From: Enterococcus canis NBRC 100695
Lineage (GTDB): Bacteria; Bacillota; Bacilli; Lactobacillales; Enterococcaceae
NCBI RefSeq assembly: GCF_001544375.1
Contig: NZ_BCQJ01000006.1
Location: 62,001-126,000 of the forward strand
DNA: 64,000 bases
Direction: 5' to 3'
The notes under the pieces were generated by a model. That model did not search any database. It was not told the origin of the DNA and saw only the letters and a list, made by a program, of their open reading frames with translations. The position numbers and the translations under genes are program-made. This document shows positions 11,196 to 18,317 of this stretch, one piece after another. Numbering within the stretch: position 1 is the first letter of the stretch; every line of letters begins with the position of its first letter.

Positions 11196-12033
11196 CTTGT
11201 TTCCTCCCTTGAAATAGAATTCCTTTTTTTGGTGAAAATAGCAAAGCTAGTATGAAAAAGGCGGCACAGGTCAAGACGATTGTCGCGCCTGACGCCAAAT
11301 TGTAACTGTAGCTAAAGAATAAGCCAATCACAGCACTTAACATGCCAAAAAGTGAAGCTAAGCCAATCATAGTGGGTAGATGATCTGTTAGCTGAAAGGC
11401 CGTCGCCGCTGGTGTCACCAACATGGCAATGACTAAAATCGTCCCAACGGTTTGTAAAGAGGATACTGCCACCAACGTCAAAAGAAACATCAAAGCATAA
11501 TGGAGCCAACCTACTTTTAAGCCATATGCTTGGGCCATCACTGGATCGAAAGAAGAAACCACCAACTCTTTATAGAAGAGTGCTACAAAACCGATTACTA
11601 CAACGCCGACACCTAGCGTCAGAAACATATCACTATCCCGCACCGCTAGCACATTTCCAAAAAGAATATGATACAAATCGGTGGCACTTTGGGCAAAGCC
11701 AATCAAAATAATCCCTAGCGCGAAAAAGGTACTGAAGATGATGCCAATCGCCGTATCATTTTTTAATTTGGTGCGACGACTGACAAACCCAATCAAAGCT
11801 GCCGCTAAAATGCCAAAGAAAGACGCACCAATCACATAGCTGCCGCCTAACATATAAGAAACGGCTACCCCTGGTAATACAGCGTGAGAAATCGCATCCC
11901 CCATCAAACTCATACCTCGTAAAATAATGAAAGAGCCAATCACACCTGCAATCAAACCTACCAAGACGGCTGTGATCAAGGCATTTTGTAAAAACTGGTA
12001 ACGGGTCAACCCGTCAATAAAGTTGCTGATCAT
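11182..12033 (-). CDS. efaB: Manganese ABC transporter permease (EfaB type)
   Basis: This inner-membrane permease of the ABC-3 family has 283 residues and about eight to nine hydrophobic segments. It carries the family motif [18 protein letters not shown] near residue 40-57. The ATG overlaps the stop of the ATPase gene (ATGA), with AGGAGGGG upstream, so translation is coupled. It forms the pore for the metal delivered by the neighbouring lipoprotein. Confidence 0.93.
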   Translation of the reverse strand: MISNFIDGLTRYQFLQNALITAVLVGLIAGVIGSFIILRGMSLMGDAISHAVLPGVAVSYMLGGSYVIGASFFGILAAALIGFVSRRTKLKNDTAIGIIFSTFFALGIILIGFAQSATDLYHILFGNVLAVRDSDMFLTLGVGVVVIGFVALFYKELVVSSFDPVMAQAYGLKVGWLHYALMFLLTLVAVSSLQTVGTILVIAMLVTPAATAFQLTDHLPTMIGLASLFGMLSAVIGLFFSYSYNLASGATIVLTCAAFFILALLFSPKKGILFQGRKQDEGI

Positions 12034-12758
12034 GAGACCCCTCCTGCAATAAAGATGCCAGCATCGCCATAAGCCTGCCGCATATTTTCTTCAATAAAGA
12101 CTGACGCTACTGGGCCAGCGGCAATCAAGCGTCGATTTAATATCAACAATTCATCAAAATAACTAGTCACTTTGTGCAAATCATGATGAACGATCAAAAT
12201 TGTTTTGCCTTCGTCGCGTAATGTTTGTAGTAAGGTCACGATGACCGCTTCACTAACAGCATCGATGCCCACAAAGGGCTCATCCAGCAAAATAACATCC
12301 GCCTGTTGAGCTAAGGCACGGGCAATAAAAATTCGTTGCAATTGCCCCCCTGATAATTCACCGATTTGTTGCGTTTTAAATTCAGTCATCCCCACTTTTT
12401 CTAGTGCTGCTAAGGCTAACTGTTTTTCCTTTTTGCCTGGACGTTTAAACAGCCCCAAGTGTGGATACGTCCCCAACAGAACTGTTTCAAACACGTTGAT
12501 GGGGAAGCTTAGGTCTAAGGCACTCCGTTGTTCCACATAGGCAATTTCTTTCCGGCTCTGTGCCAGTGGTGCCTCTCCCACAAATACTTCGCCCGTGTGG
12601 GGTATCAGCCCCATCATGGCTTTTAAAAAGGTTGATTTCCCTGCCCCATTTGGTCCAATAATTCCGGTAATTTTACCAGCAGCAACCGTAGTTGTCACAT
12701 CATCTAAAGCTAAGCGCCGACCATAATGAGCGCTGAGATGTTGTATCGTAATCGTCAT
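12030..12758 (-). CDS. efaC: Manganese ABC transporter ATPase (EfaC type)
   Basis: This ATP-binding subunit of 242 residues has Walker A GPNGAGKST, signature LSGGQLQR, Walker B ILLDEP and H-loop IVHHDLH. It is first in the efaCBA operon. Its promoter region carries a perfect DtxR-family palindrome, so the operon should be shut off by a manganese-sensing regulator (EfaR/MntR type) when metal is plentiful. Confidence 0.93.
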   Translation of the reverse strand: MTITIQHLSAHYGRRLALDDVTTTVAAGKITGIIGPNGAGKSTFLKAMMGLIPHTGEVFVGEAPLAQSRKEIAYVEQRSALDLSFPINVFETVLLGTYPHLGLFKRPGKKEKQLALAALEKVGMTEFKTQQIGELSGGQLQRIFIARALAQQADVILLDEPFVGIDAVSEAVIVTLLQTLRDEGKTILIVHHDLHKVTSYFDELLILNRRLIAAGPVASVFIEENMRQAYGDAGIFIAGGVS

Positions 12759-12785
12759 AAAAACCCCTTCTTTTAATTATCCTTT

Positions 12786-12814
12786 ATTATATTTTTAGGC
12801 TAACCTAAAAATAT
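12786..12814 (-). promoter_or_regulatory. efa promoter -10 and DtxR/EfaR-type operator
   Basis: ATATTTTTAGG, 4 bp, CCTAAAAATAT is a perfect 11-bp inverted repeat (12789-12814) built on the TTTAGG-N4-CCTAAA core typical of manganese-dependent DtxR-family boxes. A TATAAT -10 (12786-12791, minus strand) overlaps its edge. The -35 is weak. Confidence 0.85.
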
Positions 12815-12855
12815 TACTTGGTTGTATTGTAACGATAAATCTAAAAAAAGGCAAC

Positions 12856-12891
12856 AAAAAAATCCTTCTTGATTTTGCAATCAAGAAGGAT
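12856..12891 (-). terminator. Terminator of the yibE/yibF pair
   Basis: ATCCTTCTTGATT/AATCAAGAAGGAT, a 13-bp perfect stem with a 4-nt loop, then seven T on the minus strand. The TGA stop codon of the upstream gene lies inside the stem. Confidence 0.92.
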
Positions 12892-13621
12892 CACGCCATG
12901 CCATTAGGGCAACTGCAATAGGGATTACCAGTAACGAGGCACTGGCAATCGTCAGCGCAGATAAAATTTCTTCCGCAAAAACTTTTGAATTGAATAATTC
13001 TTGCAGCGAATAGTCTAAATCGTAAAACCAAAAAAATAAAGCAAGGCCACTACCCAAAAAGGCAAATAGCAAGGTGTTAACAGTAGTACCTAAAATATCT
13101 TGACCAATCCTAAGCCCCGCCGCAAAAAGCTCTTTGGGGGCTAAATGCTTCTGTTCTTTGATCTCCGCTAAAGACGAAGTGATAGAAATTGCGGCATCCG
13201 TCACAGCCCCCATCATTCCCATCAAAAGTACGGCCACGCCTAACTGACGATAGGAGAGACCGACAGCCAAATTCATCTGTTCTAATTCCAACAGCTCTTC
13301 TTCGGCAAATCCCATGATGTCCGCTCCTTGAACGAGCCACACGAGTCCTAATAACAGCAGCATCGTTAAGCAAGTCGCCCAAAAAGCATAGACAGTCTTA
13401 GTAGAAGTCCCATTGGTGAAAAACAAATTGACCAGCGCCATCAAAAGGCAAGCCGCAAAGGTCACCAAGTAAATTGGCAAGCCCCAATTGATGCTAAGGA
13501 CCGCTATCAAGAATAAGCCAATATTCAAGGTCAACGACAAAAACGCATAACTGCCGTTACTGCCGCCAATCGCGATCATCAAAACGGCTAATAGTAAAAA
13601 CAACCAGAGCCAAACTGTCAT
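12881..13621 (-). CDS. YibE/F-like multi-spanning membrane protein (second of pair)
   Basis: This 246-residue integral membrane protein has seven or so hydrophobic segments and the family-like stretch GMMGAVTDAAISITSSLAEI, which parallels GTLGAAMDVAMTVVAAMFEA in the preceding gene. Its start overlaps the previous stop (ATGA), so the two are translationally coupled and may form a complex. Function of the YibE/F family is not established. Confidence 0.8.
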   Translation of the reverse strand: MTVWLWLFLLLAVLMIAIGGSNGSYAFLSLTLNIGLFLIAVLSINWGLPIYLVTFAACLLMALVNLFFTNGTSTKTVYAFWATCLTMLLLLGLVWLVQGADIMGFAEEELLELEQMNLAVGLSYRQLGVAVLLMGMMGAVTDAAISITSSLAEIKEQKHLAPKELFAAGLRIGQDILGTTVNTLLFAFLGSGLALFFWFYDLDYSLQELFNSKVFAEEILSALTIASASLLVIPIAVALMAWRDPS

Positions 13622-14619
13622 AATTTCACCCGCTTTCGCCAGAAAAAGCTCGTTAATAGGAGCGTAACAGGAATTGTCAAAACGATTCCTAAAGCCCCGA
13701 CCAACGCCCGTGTCAATTCTAAAGAAAGGTGCAGCTGAATCGTGGTGAAGAATTGCCAGCCATTACGCAAATAGAGCAGTAAAATTGGTAATGAACTACT
13801 GATATACGCTAGTAGCAGTACATTCGCCATGGTTCCCATGACATCTTTGCCCACATTACGCCCTACGGTGAGCATCTGTTTTGCCGAAAGTTCTTGCTTG
13901 GCTGCTTCAAACATCGCCGCCACGACAGTCATGGCGACATCCATGGCCGCGCCTAAGGTCCCAATCAAAAGACTCGCCAAAAAAATCGTGCGGTAAGGCC
14001 GCGTTAAAAATTGCATTTCTTCATAACGCAGTCCTTGATCATTCGTCAAGGTCATGATCAGCCAGGTAACACCAAAGGCTAAAAAGGTACTGCTAAGCGT
14101 TGCCACCACTGCAATCCAGGTTTTTCGGTTCCACCCATTCAAAAGGAGCATGGTCAAAAGAGTATAGAGACAACATACACCAAAAGTTAGTGGCAATAGC
14201 GGCACCGTCCGTAGTTGGTCATAACTGACTACAAAACCATAGGTTACTAGTAAGTTGCCGCCTAGACTTAACAAAGCGGAGGCTCCTTTTTGGCGTCCTA
14301 ACAAGAGGACCAGCAACGCAAACAGAAAAATCACCAGCCAAATCGTTTTTTCCCGTTGCACCCCTTGATATTGCCAGCCTGTTTTGATTTGTTTTAATAG
14401 AATTCGCTGACCGACGCGCAACCGTGGCTGAGTTGCTTCACCTGCCACCCACTCGATGACGATTGGTTCTGAGGTACGATTCGTCATGACCTCTTGCGTA
14501 TGCTCCTTTTGTGTCACTTGGGTGATTTCGGCTACCGTATCTGTGTTTTGACTTTTCTGCCAAAGAAAACCAGCCACTAATAAGACCAGACAGCCAATTA
14601 TCGCGAGATTTTTTTTCAA
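13618..14619 (-). CDS. YibE/F family membrane protein (first of pair)
   Basis: This protein of 333 residues begins with a signal-anchor segment. A soluble domain of about 60-85 residues outside the membrane follows (with VGQRILLKQ), then about seven membrane segments including GTLGAAMDVAMTVVAAMFE. The start is TTG at 14619 with an AGGGA-type site six to seven bases upstream. An ATG frame overlapping here is out of register. It is cotranscribed with the shorter paralogue. I know no biochemical role. Transport or envelope homeostasis are guesses. Confidence 0.82.
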   Translation of the reverse strand: MKKNLAIIGCLVLLVAGFLWQKSQNTDTVAEITQVTQKEHTQEVMTNRTSEPIVIEWVAGEATQPRLRVGQRILLKQIKTGWQYQGVQREKTIWLVIFLFALLVLLLGRQKGASALLSLGGNLLVTYGFVVSYDQLRTVPLLPLTFGVCCLYTLLTMLLLNGWNRKTWIAVVATLSSTFLAFGVTWLIMTLTNDQGLRYEEMQFLTRPYRTIFLASLLIGTLGAAMDVAMTVVAAMFEAAKQELSAKQMLTVGRNVGKDVMGTMANVLLLAYISSSLPILLLYLRNGWQFFTTIQLHLSLELTRALVGALGIVLTIPVTLLLTSFFWRKRVKL

Positions 14620-14746
14620 AGAGATCCCTCATTTCCTTTTCAGTGTAGCGAACCAACCGGCACTTTGTCCACCTCCACTAAAAGACAGGTGACAAATCAC
14701 TCGTTTGTTGAGAAAATAAAATAAATCCTTATTTACGGAGGTTATC

Positions 14747-15595
14747 ATGAATTTTTTACGCCATTTGGCTACTTTGGAAAATTTAACGGCCAGTGAAAAA
14801 ACGCTGGTCCGTTATATTCAACAGCATCCCCACGAAGTATTGGAAGCAAAGCCACAGACGCTGGCAGCCGCCGCCTATGTCTCAGTGGCAACTGTTTATC
14901 GTTTGATTAATAAGCTTTCCTTAAATGGTTTAGGTGAATTAAAAGTAGAATTAGCCTCTTCTCTCCAAGGTCCAGTCACAGGCCCAGCGGATATTGATTT
15001 TCCGATTTCGCCAGCCGATGGACCACAAGAAATCTTACACAATCTCCAAGGAATCTACGAGCGGACTATTGAGGAAACCTTACAGTATGCTGATGAGGAG
15101 ACGCTGCAAACCGTTTGCCAGCTTATGCAGCAAGCACAGGTCATTGATGTTTACGCGGCAGCCGGCAATCTCTTTTTCGCCGAAAATTTTAAATTTCAGA
15201 TGCAGGAATTAGGCGTATTAGTGAATGTCCCTGCCGAAGATTATCAACAGCGCTTATCTGCTGCCAATAGTGACAACGGACATTTCGCCATTGTAGTTTC
15301 CTTCGGGGGCCGGGGGGCTTCCACTCGTGCCGTAATGGAAATCCTTCATGAAAATCAGGTTCCTAATGTGTTGCTGACTTCTATTCATGAGAATCCCTTA
15401 TCGGCTTTAGCCCAGCACCAACTCTATTTGGCTTCCGTTGAAGATCACTATCAGAAAATGTCTTCTTTTTCGACCCGTCAAAGCCTTTTGATGCTCTTTG
15501 ATACTCTTTACGCTCTCTATTTTTCCCGTGATTACGAGAAAAATCGGCAGTTCAAATTAACCAACTACCGCAAAATCAATCAGCAGTTGCAATAA
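14747..15595 (+). CDS. RpiR/MurR-family regulator
   Basis: This protein of 282 residues has an N-terminal RpiR HTH (residues 1-75, with TLAAAAYVSVATVYRLINKLS) and a SIS domain (about 105-245, with VSFGGRGASTRAVMEI as the phosphosugar loop). The ATG follows GGAGG by six bases. It is transcribed away from the yib pair, and a Cof-type phosphatase follows 113 bp later. No sugar operon adjoins it, so its target genes are unknown. Confidence 0.88.
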   Translation: MNFLRHLATLENLTASEKTLVRYIQQHPHEVLEAKPQTLAAAAYVSVATVYRLINKLSLNGLGELKVELASSLQGPVTGPADIDFPISPADGPQEILHNLQGIYERTIEETLQYADEETLQTVCQLMQQAQVIDVYAAAGNLFFAENFKFQMQELGVLVNVPAEDYQQRLSAANSDNGHFAIVVSFGGRGASTRAVMEILHENQVPNVLLTSIHENPLSALAQHQLYLASVEDHYQKMSSFSTRQSLLMLFDTLYALYFSRDYEKNRQFKLTNYRKINQQLQ

Positions 15596-15708
15596 TTTTC
15601 TCAAAAAAGCCTCCCAGCGACAGCGCTTTAAAAAATTTTTTTCAATGTGCTACGACTGACTCCTTTTTTCTGCGTCCACCTCGTATACTTAAAAGGAAGG
15701 AGTGAAGT

Positions 15709-16545
15709 ATGATGATCAAAGCAATCGTCTTAGATATTGATGGAACCTTGACTAACGATGACAAAGAAATTAGTTTAGCAACCCGCAAAGCCCTCTTAGC
15801 GGCCCAAGATATTGGTGTCAAAGTAATTCTCGCCTCAGGTCGCCCCACTACGGGGATGTTGCGCTACGCTGACCAGCTGGAATTACCGCAGCACCATGGT
15901 TTATTAGTTTCTTATAATGGCGCCAAGGTGACCGATTGTACCACCAAAGAAGAATTATTCAGCCAGACCCTTTCGGTAGCAGAAGGAAAAGCCGTGCTGA
16001 CCCATCTGCAAAATTTTGATCTTAAAATCATGATTGACAAGGACGACTATCTTTATGTTCATAATGTCTATGACAATCTTGTCCACTATGACGATAAAAG
16101 TATCAATATTATTGAATATGAAGCCCGCGGCGGCAACTATAAGTTATGCGAAATCGATCAGTTAGCCGATTTTCTCGATTTCCCACTTCACAAGATTTTA
16201 ACAGCCGGTGATGCGGATTACTTAGCGCAGCACGCCGAGGCCATGGCGGCGCCTTTTGTTGGCAAGCTCAATTCTGCTTTTACCGCACCTTTTTACTATG
16301 AATTTACCGCCCAAGGCATTGATAAAGCCAAAGCATTAGATACGGTGCTGACTCCTTTAGGCATTCGGCCTGAAGAAGTGATTGCCTTTGGCGATGGTCA
16401 TAATGATCGAACCATGCTGGCCTATGCGGGAACTGGCGTGGCGATGGCAAATGCTGTACCTGAATTGAAAGCGATGGCCGACCATATTACCCTATCCAAT
16501 AATGAGGACGGCATTGCCCACCATCTGCAACAACTGGTTCACTAG
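15709..16545 (+). CDS. Cof-type HAD phosphatase
   Basis: This is a HAD-superfamily IIB hydrolase of 278 residues. It has motif I DIDGTLTNDD with nucleophile Asp9 and Asp11, motif II ASGR, and motif IV GDGHNDRTML for magnesium. Such enzymes dephosphorylate sugar phosphates or cofactors. The substrate is not readable. A GGAAGGAG site precedes the ATG at 15709 (a second ATG follows directly). A TATACT -10 lies about 25 bp upstream. A small membrane gene follows after 15 bp. Confidence 0.9.
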   Translation: MMIKAIVLDIDGTLTNDDKEISLATRKALLAAQDIGVKVILASGRPTTGMLRYADQLELPQHHGLLVSYNGAKVTDCTTKEELFSQTLSVAEGKAVLTHLQNFDLKIMIDKDDYLYVHNVYDNLVHYDDKSINIIEYEARGGNYKLCEIDQLADFLDFPLHKILTAGDADYLAQHAEAMAAPFVGKLNSAFTAPFYYEFTAQGIDKAKALDTVLTPLGIRPEEVIAFGDGHNDRTMLAYAGTGVAMANAVPELKAMADHITLSNNEDGIAHHLQQLVH

Positions 16546-16560
16546 AAAGGACGACCTTTT

Positions 16561-16795
16561 ATGTCCCCTGCCTTAACGCTCGCCTTAGCGAGCCTAACCT
16601 TTTTTGGTATTTTACTACTGATGAGCGTTCTATTGAAAATCACAGGGGGGACGTTTTTGGGCCTTCCCATTACAGTTGATGGACCCCGAAAAAGAAAAAG
16701 AGCTAGGAAAAAGGCTCTATGTATTGATTCGCAAAATAGCACCCTTGCCGTTTCTCTTTTTCTTAGTATTGTTTTTCTATTTAATGCTACGCTAA
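16561..16795 (+). pseudogene. Small two-helix membrane protein gene with an apparent +1 frameshift
   Basis: The frame opens at 16561 after GAAAGGA with a clear membrane segment (TFFGILLLMSVLLKI). After the run of six G at 16645-16650 the initial frame becomes implausible (KRKRARKK and no fold). The next frame continues naturally as FWAFPLQLMDPEKEKELGKR and ends in a second membrane helix (PFLFFLVLFFYLMLR) and a TAA at 16795, just before the terminator. With five G the whole reads as one protein of about 77 residues. It may be a sequencing error, a real mutation or a slippage site. The uncorrected frame runs to 16812 with 83 residues. Confidence 0.5.
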
Positions 16796-16796
16796 A

Positions 16797-16842
16797 AAGA
16801 CCGTTCACCTAGTTTCCCTAGGAAACCCAAGTGAACGGTCTT
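16797..16842. terminator. Bidirectional terminator between converging genes
   Basis: AAGACCGTTCAC/GTGAACGGTCTT outer stem (12 bp) with an inner GTTTCC/GGAAAC stem. T-rich tracts follow on both strands. Confidence 0.9.
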
Positions 16843-16849
16843 CTTCTTT

Positions 16850-17503
16850 TTAATTAAATAATCTTGGATCGGTAAAGTCAGTTATGATTAAATCCGGCAG
16901 TCCGCTAGCAGCTAATTCCCGTCGGTTGCCAGCCGTTTCAATCGCAATAATTTTGGCTGGGTTGGCGTTTTTAGCAGCCTCCAGACCTAAATGAGAATCC
17001 TCGAAAATCACCATTTCATTAGGATTGCCCCCTAATCTACGGGCTGCCTCTAAAAAGAGGTCTGGCGCTGGCTTACCTGGTAAAGTGCCATCACCATAAA
17101 CTACTTGCTCATAATCAAACCAGCGAGCGAGCTCAAAAAGTTCAAAGTAGAAATCTACATTGAACTTGCCCGAGGCAGTCGCAATTGTAAAGGGAATTCC
17201 TTGCTCCTTTAAATAATCAAAAAAAGCCGTGGCCCCTTTGGTCAGCTGCGGTTTGCCCTTTTGTGCCACAATTTTTTGATATACTTTTTCCTTTTCCACC
17301 GACAGCCTTTCCGCCTCTTCACTACTTAGAGGGCGGTTCAGTAGCCGTGCTAAAATCACTGCATTGGTCCGGCCATGTATCTCCCGAAATTCTTCATCGG
17401 TCAATTCCCGTCCCAATAAATCCTTGGCAAATTCGCGCCAAGCTTGTTCGTGATATGGCGTATCCTGGTAAAGAGTGCCATTGAAATCAAATACCACTAT
17501 CAT
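16850..17503 (-). CDS. HAD-superfamily IA phosphatase, beta-phosphoglucomutase-like
   Basis: This protein of 217 residues has motif I FDFNGTLYQD, a helical cap, motif II TATASGK, and the C-terminal PGKPAPDLFLEA and IFEDSHLGLEAA motifs of the subfamily. The second catalytic position of motif I is Asn instead of the usual Asp (DFNGT, not DFDGT), an unusual feature that could weaken acid/base catalysis. The start at 17503 follows GGAGGAAG. An upstream extension to 17545 would overlap the preceding gene. It is the third gene of a small minus-strand operon. The substrate is unknown. Confidence 0.85.
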   Translation of the reverse strand: MIVVFDFNGTLYQDTPYHEQAWREFAKDLLGRELTDEEFREIHGRTNAVILARLLNRPLSSEEAERLSVEKEKVYQKIVAQKGKPQLTKGATAFFDYLKEQGIPFTIATASGKFNVDFYFELFELARWFDYEQVVYGDGTLPGKPAPDLFLEAARRLGGNPNEMVIFEDSHLGLEAAKNANPAKIIAIETAGNRRELAASGLPDLIITDFTDPRLFN

Positions 17504-17526
17504 GCTAAACTTCCTCCAAACTCTCC

Positions 17527-17706
17527 TCAGCCGCCCCAACCACAATAATGAATAAAGGCGATACTGACACTGCAGGCACCAATAAATAAAACACTTAAGA
17601 GAATCCCTAAGCGATAGGCTCTCCGCGAAAGTACTTCTTGTCTACTTTCATAACTGATTGAGCCTAATCCAATTAAAATCAAGCCAATCAAAATGATTTC
17701 TGCCAT
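17527..17706 (-). CDS. Small two-helix membrane protein, 59 residues
   Basis: The start is at 17706 after AAAGGTGGG, two bases past the stop of the previous small gene. Hydrophobic helices lie at about residues 3-17 and 36-52, separated by a charged linker (YESRQEVLSRRAYR), and the end is CGWGG. I do not recognise a family. It is clearly coupled to its neighbours and is likely real. Confidence 0.6.
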   Translation of the reverse strand: MAEIILIGLILIGLGSISYESRQEVLSRRAYRLGILLSVLFIGACSVSIAFIHYCGWGG

Positions 17707-17708
17707 TT

Positions 17709-17840
17709 TCAGCGTCCCACCTTTTTCAAAGCAGTCCGGACCGCCAGCGTCCCACAAACAATCATCATGATATTTTGGATTGTTTTATCCTCAATTTCTA
17801 GTTCATAAGAAAACGGCTTGGCCTTTACATTCAATTTCAC
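17709..17840 (-). CDS. Small protein of 43 residues with GTG start
   Basis: A frame from GTG at 17840 to TGA at 17709 encodes VKLNVKAKPFSYELEIEDKT followed by a hydrophobic IQNIMMIVCGTLAVRTAL and a basic tail. An AGGAAAG site lies about 12 bases upstream, rather far. Its stop is 2 bp from the next start, and the composition is protein-like. A single membrane-associated helix is the only recognisable feature. Confidence 0.5.
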   Translation of the reverse strand: MKLNVKAKPFSYELEIEDKTIQNIMMIVCGTLAVRTALKKVGR

Positions 17841-17906
17841 TTTTTATTCCAACTTTCCTCGTTTTAATCTGCTTCTATCATACACTATTAGACAATTTTA
17901 ATCTTC

Positions 17907-17920
17907 TTTTTCGCGAAAAA
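17907..17920. repeat. 14-bp perfect palindrome in a 240-bp AT-rich interval
   Basis: TTTTTCGCGAAAAA stands alone in the otherwise featureless, AT-rich stretch 17841-18080 between divergent operons. It may be an operator for the small-gene operon. Nothing else is recognisable in this interval. Confidence 0.3.
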
Positions 17921-18082
17921 ATTTTACAGAATATTCTCTGTTTAAATCCTTCATTCAAAAAGTCCTATAAACTGCTTAAAAAAGGCATTTTCACTCATTT
18001 TTCAGATACGTAAAACTACAACCTTTTATGAAAAATAAACCGTTAACAAAAAAACTTTTTTTATTTTTTTCTAATCTATCGC

Positions 18083-18111
18083 TTGTTCTTTTCAACGATT
18101 ATCGGTATACT
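18083..18111 (+). promoter_or_regulatory. Promoter of the leader peptide-ABC exporter operon
   Basis: TTGTTC (18083-18088), 17 bp, TATACT (18106-18111), 38 bp before the leader peptide start codon. Confidence 0.75.
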
Positions 18112-18149
18112 GTCCCTGTAAATCACAAAATTCGGAAGGAGGGATTACC

Positions 18150-18212
18150 ATGAACACAGCTATTACAACACAACTAAAAAAATCTAAAATCCCTTTTTCG
18201 TTAACAAGTTAG
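18150..18212 (+). CDS. Leader peptide of the ABC exporter operon (20 residues)
   Basis: The frame reads MNTAITTQLKKSKIPFSLTS and then TAG, behind one of the best ribosome binding sites in the window (GGAAGGAGGG). It sits between a good promoter and a terminator placed ahead of a multidrug-type ABC exporter. This is the layout of ribosome-mediated attenuation, as established for bmrB ahead of bmrCD in B. subtilis, where ribosome stalling by translation inhibitors lets transcription through. I infer the same role here. Confidence 0.7.
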   Translation: MNTAITTQLKKSKIPFSLTS

Positions 18213-18249
18213 CGCAGATTGTCTAAAGCGGTCTATTTTTCGACTCTAC

Positions 18250-18282
18250 AACTCTGTCCTTGGAAAAGGGCGGAGTTTTTTT
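18250..18282 (+). terminator. Attenuator terminator ahead of the ABC exporter
   Basis: AACTCTGTCC/GGGCGGAGTT, a 10-bp stem with two G-U pairs and an 8-nt loop, runs into seven T. It lies between the leader peptide and the first exporter gene. A competing pairing of 18214-18221 with 18249-18257 would disrupt its 5' arm. Confidence 0.82.
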
Positions 18283-18317
18283 GTGCACATTTTTCATTCA
18301 GCGAGGAGTTTTTATTC

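Noticed and set aside
15600-15650. Hairpin AGCG/CGCT as a terminator of the second RpiR gene
   Set aside because: The stem is only four pairs and the T run is displaced, so it is not convincing.
17780-18013. Plus-strand frame of 77 residues with hydrophobic stretches
   Set aside because: No ribosome binding site, low-complexity AT-rich sequence, and it overlaps the better-supported 43-residue gene and its promoter region on the other strand.
18219-18317. N-terminal extension of exporter subunit 1
   Set aside because: The extension is translated from the attenuator terminator. The ATG at 18318 has a GAGGAG site and begins at the normal position of the family.
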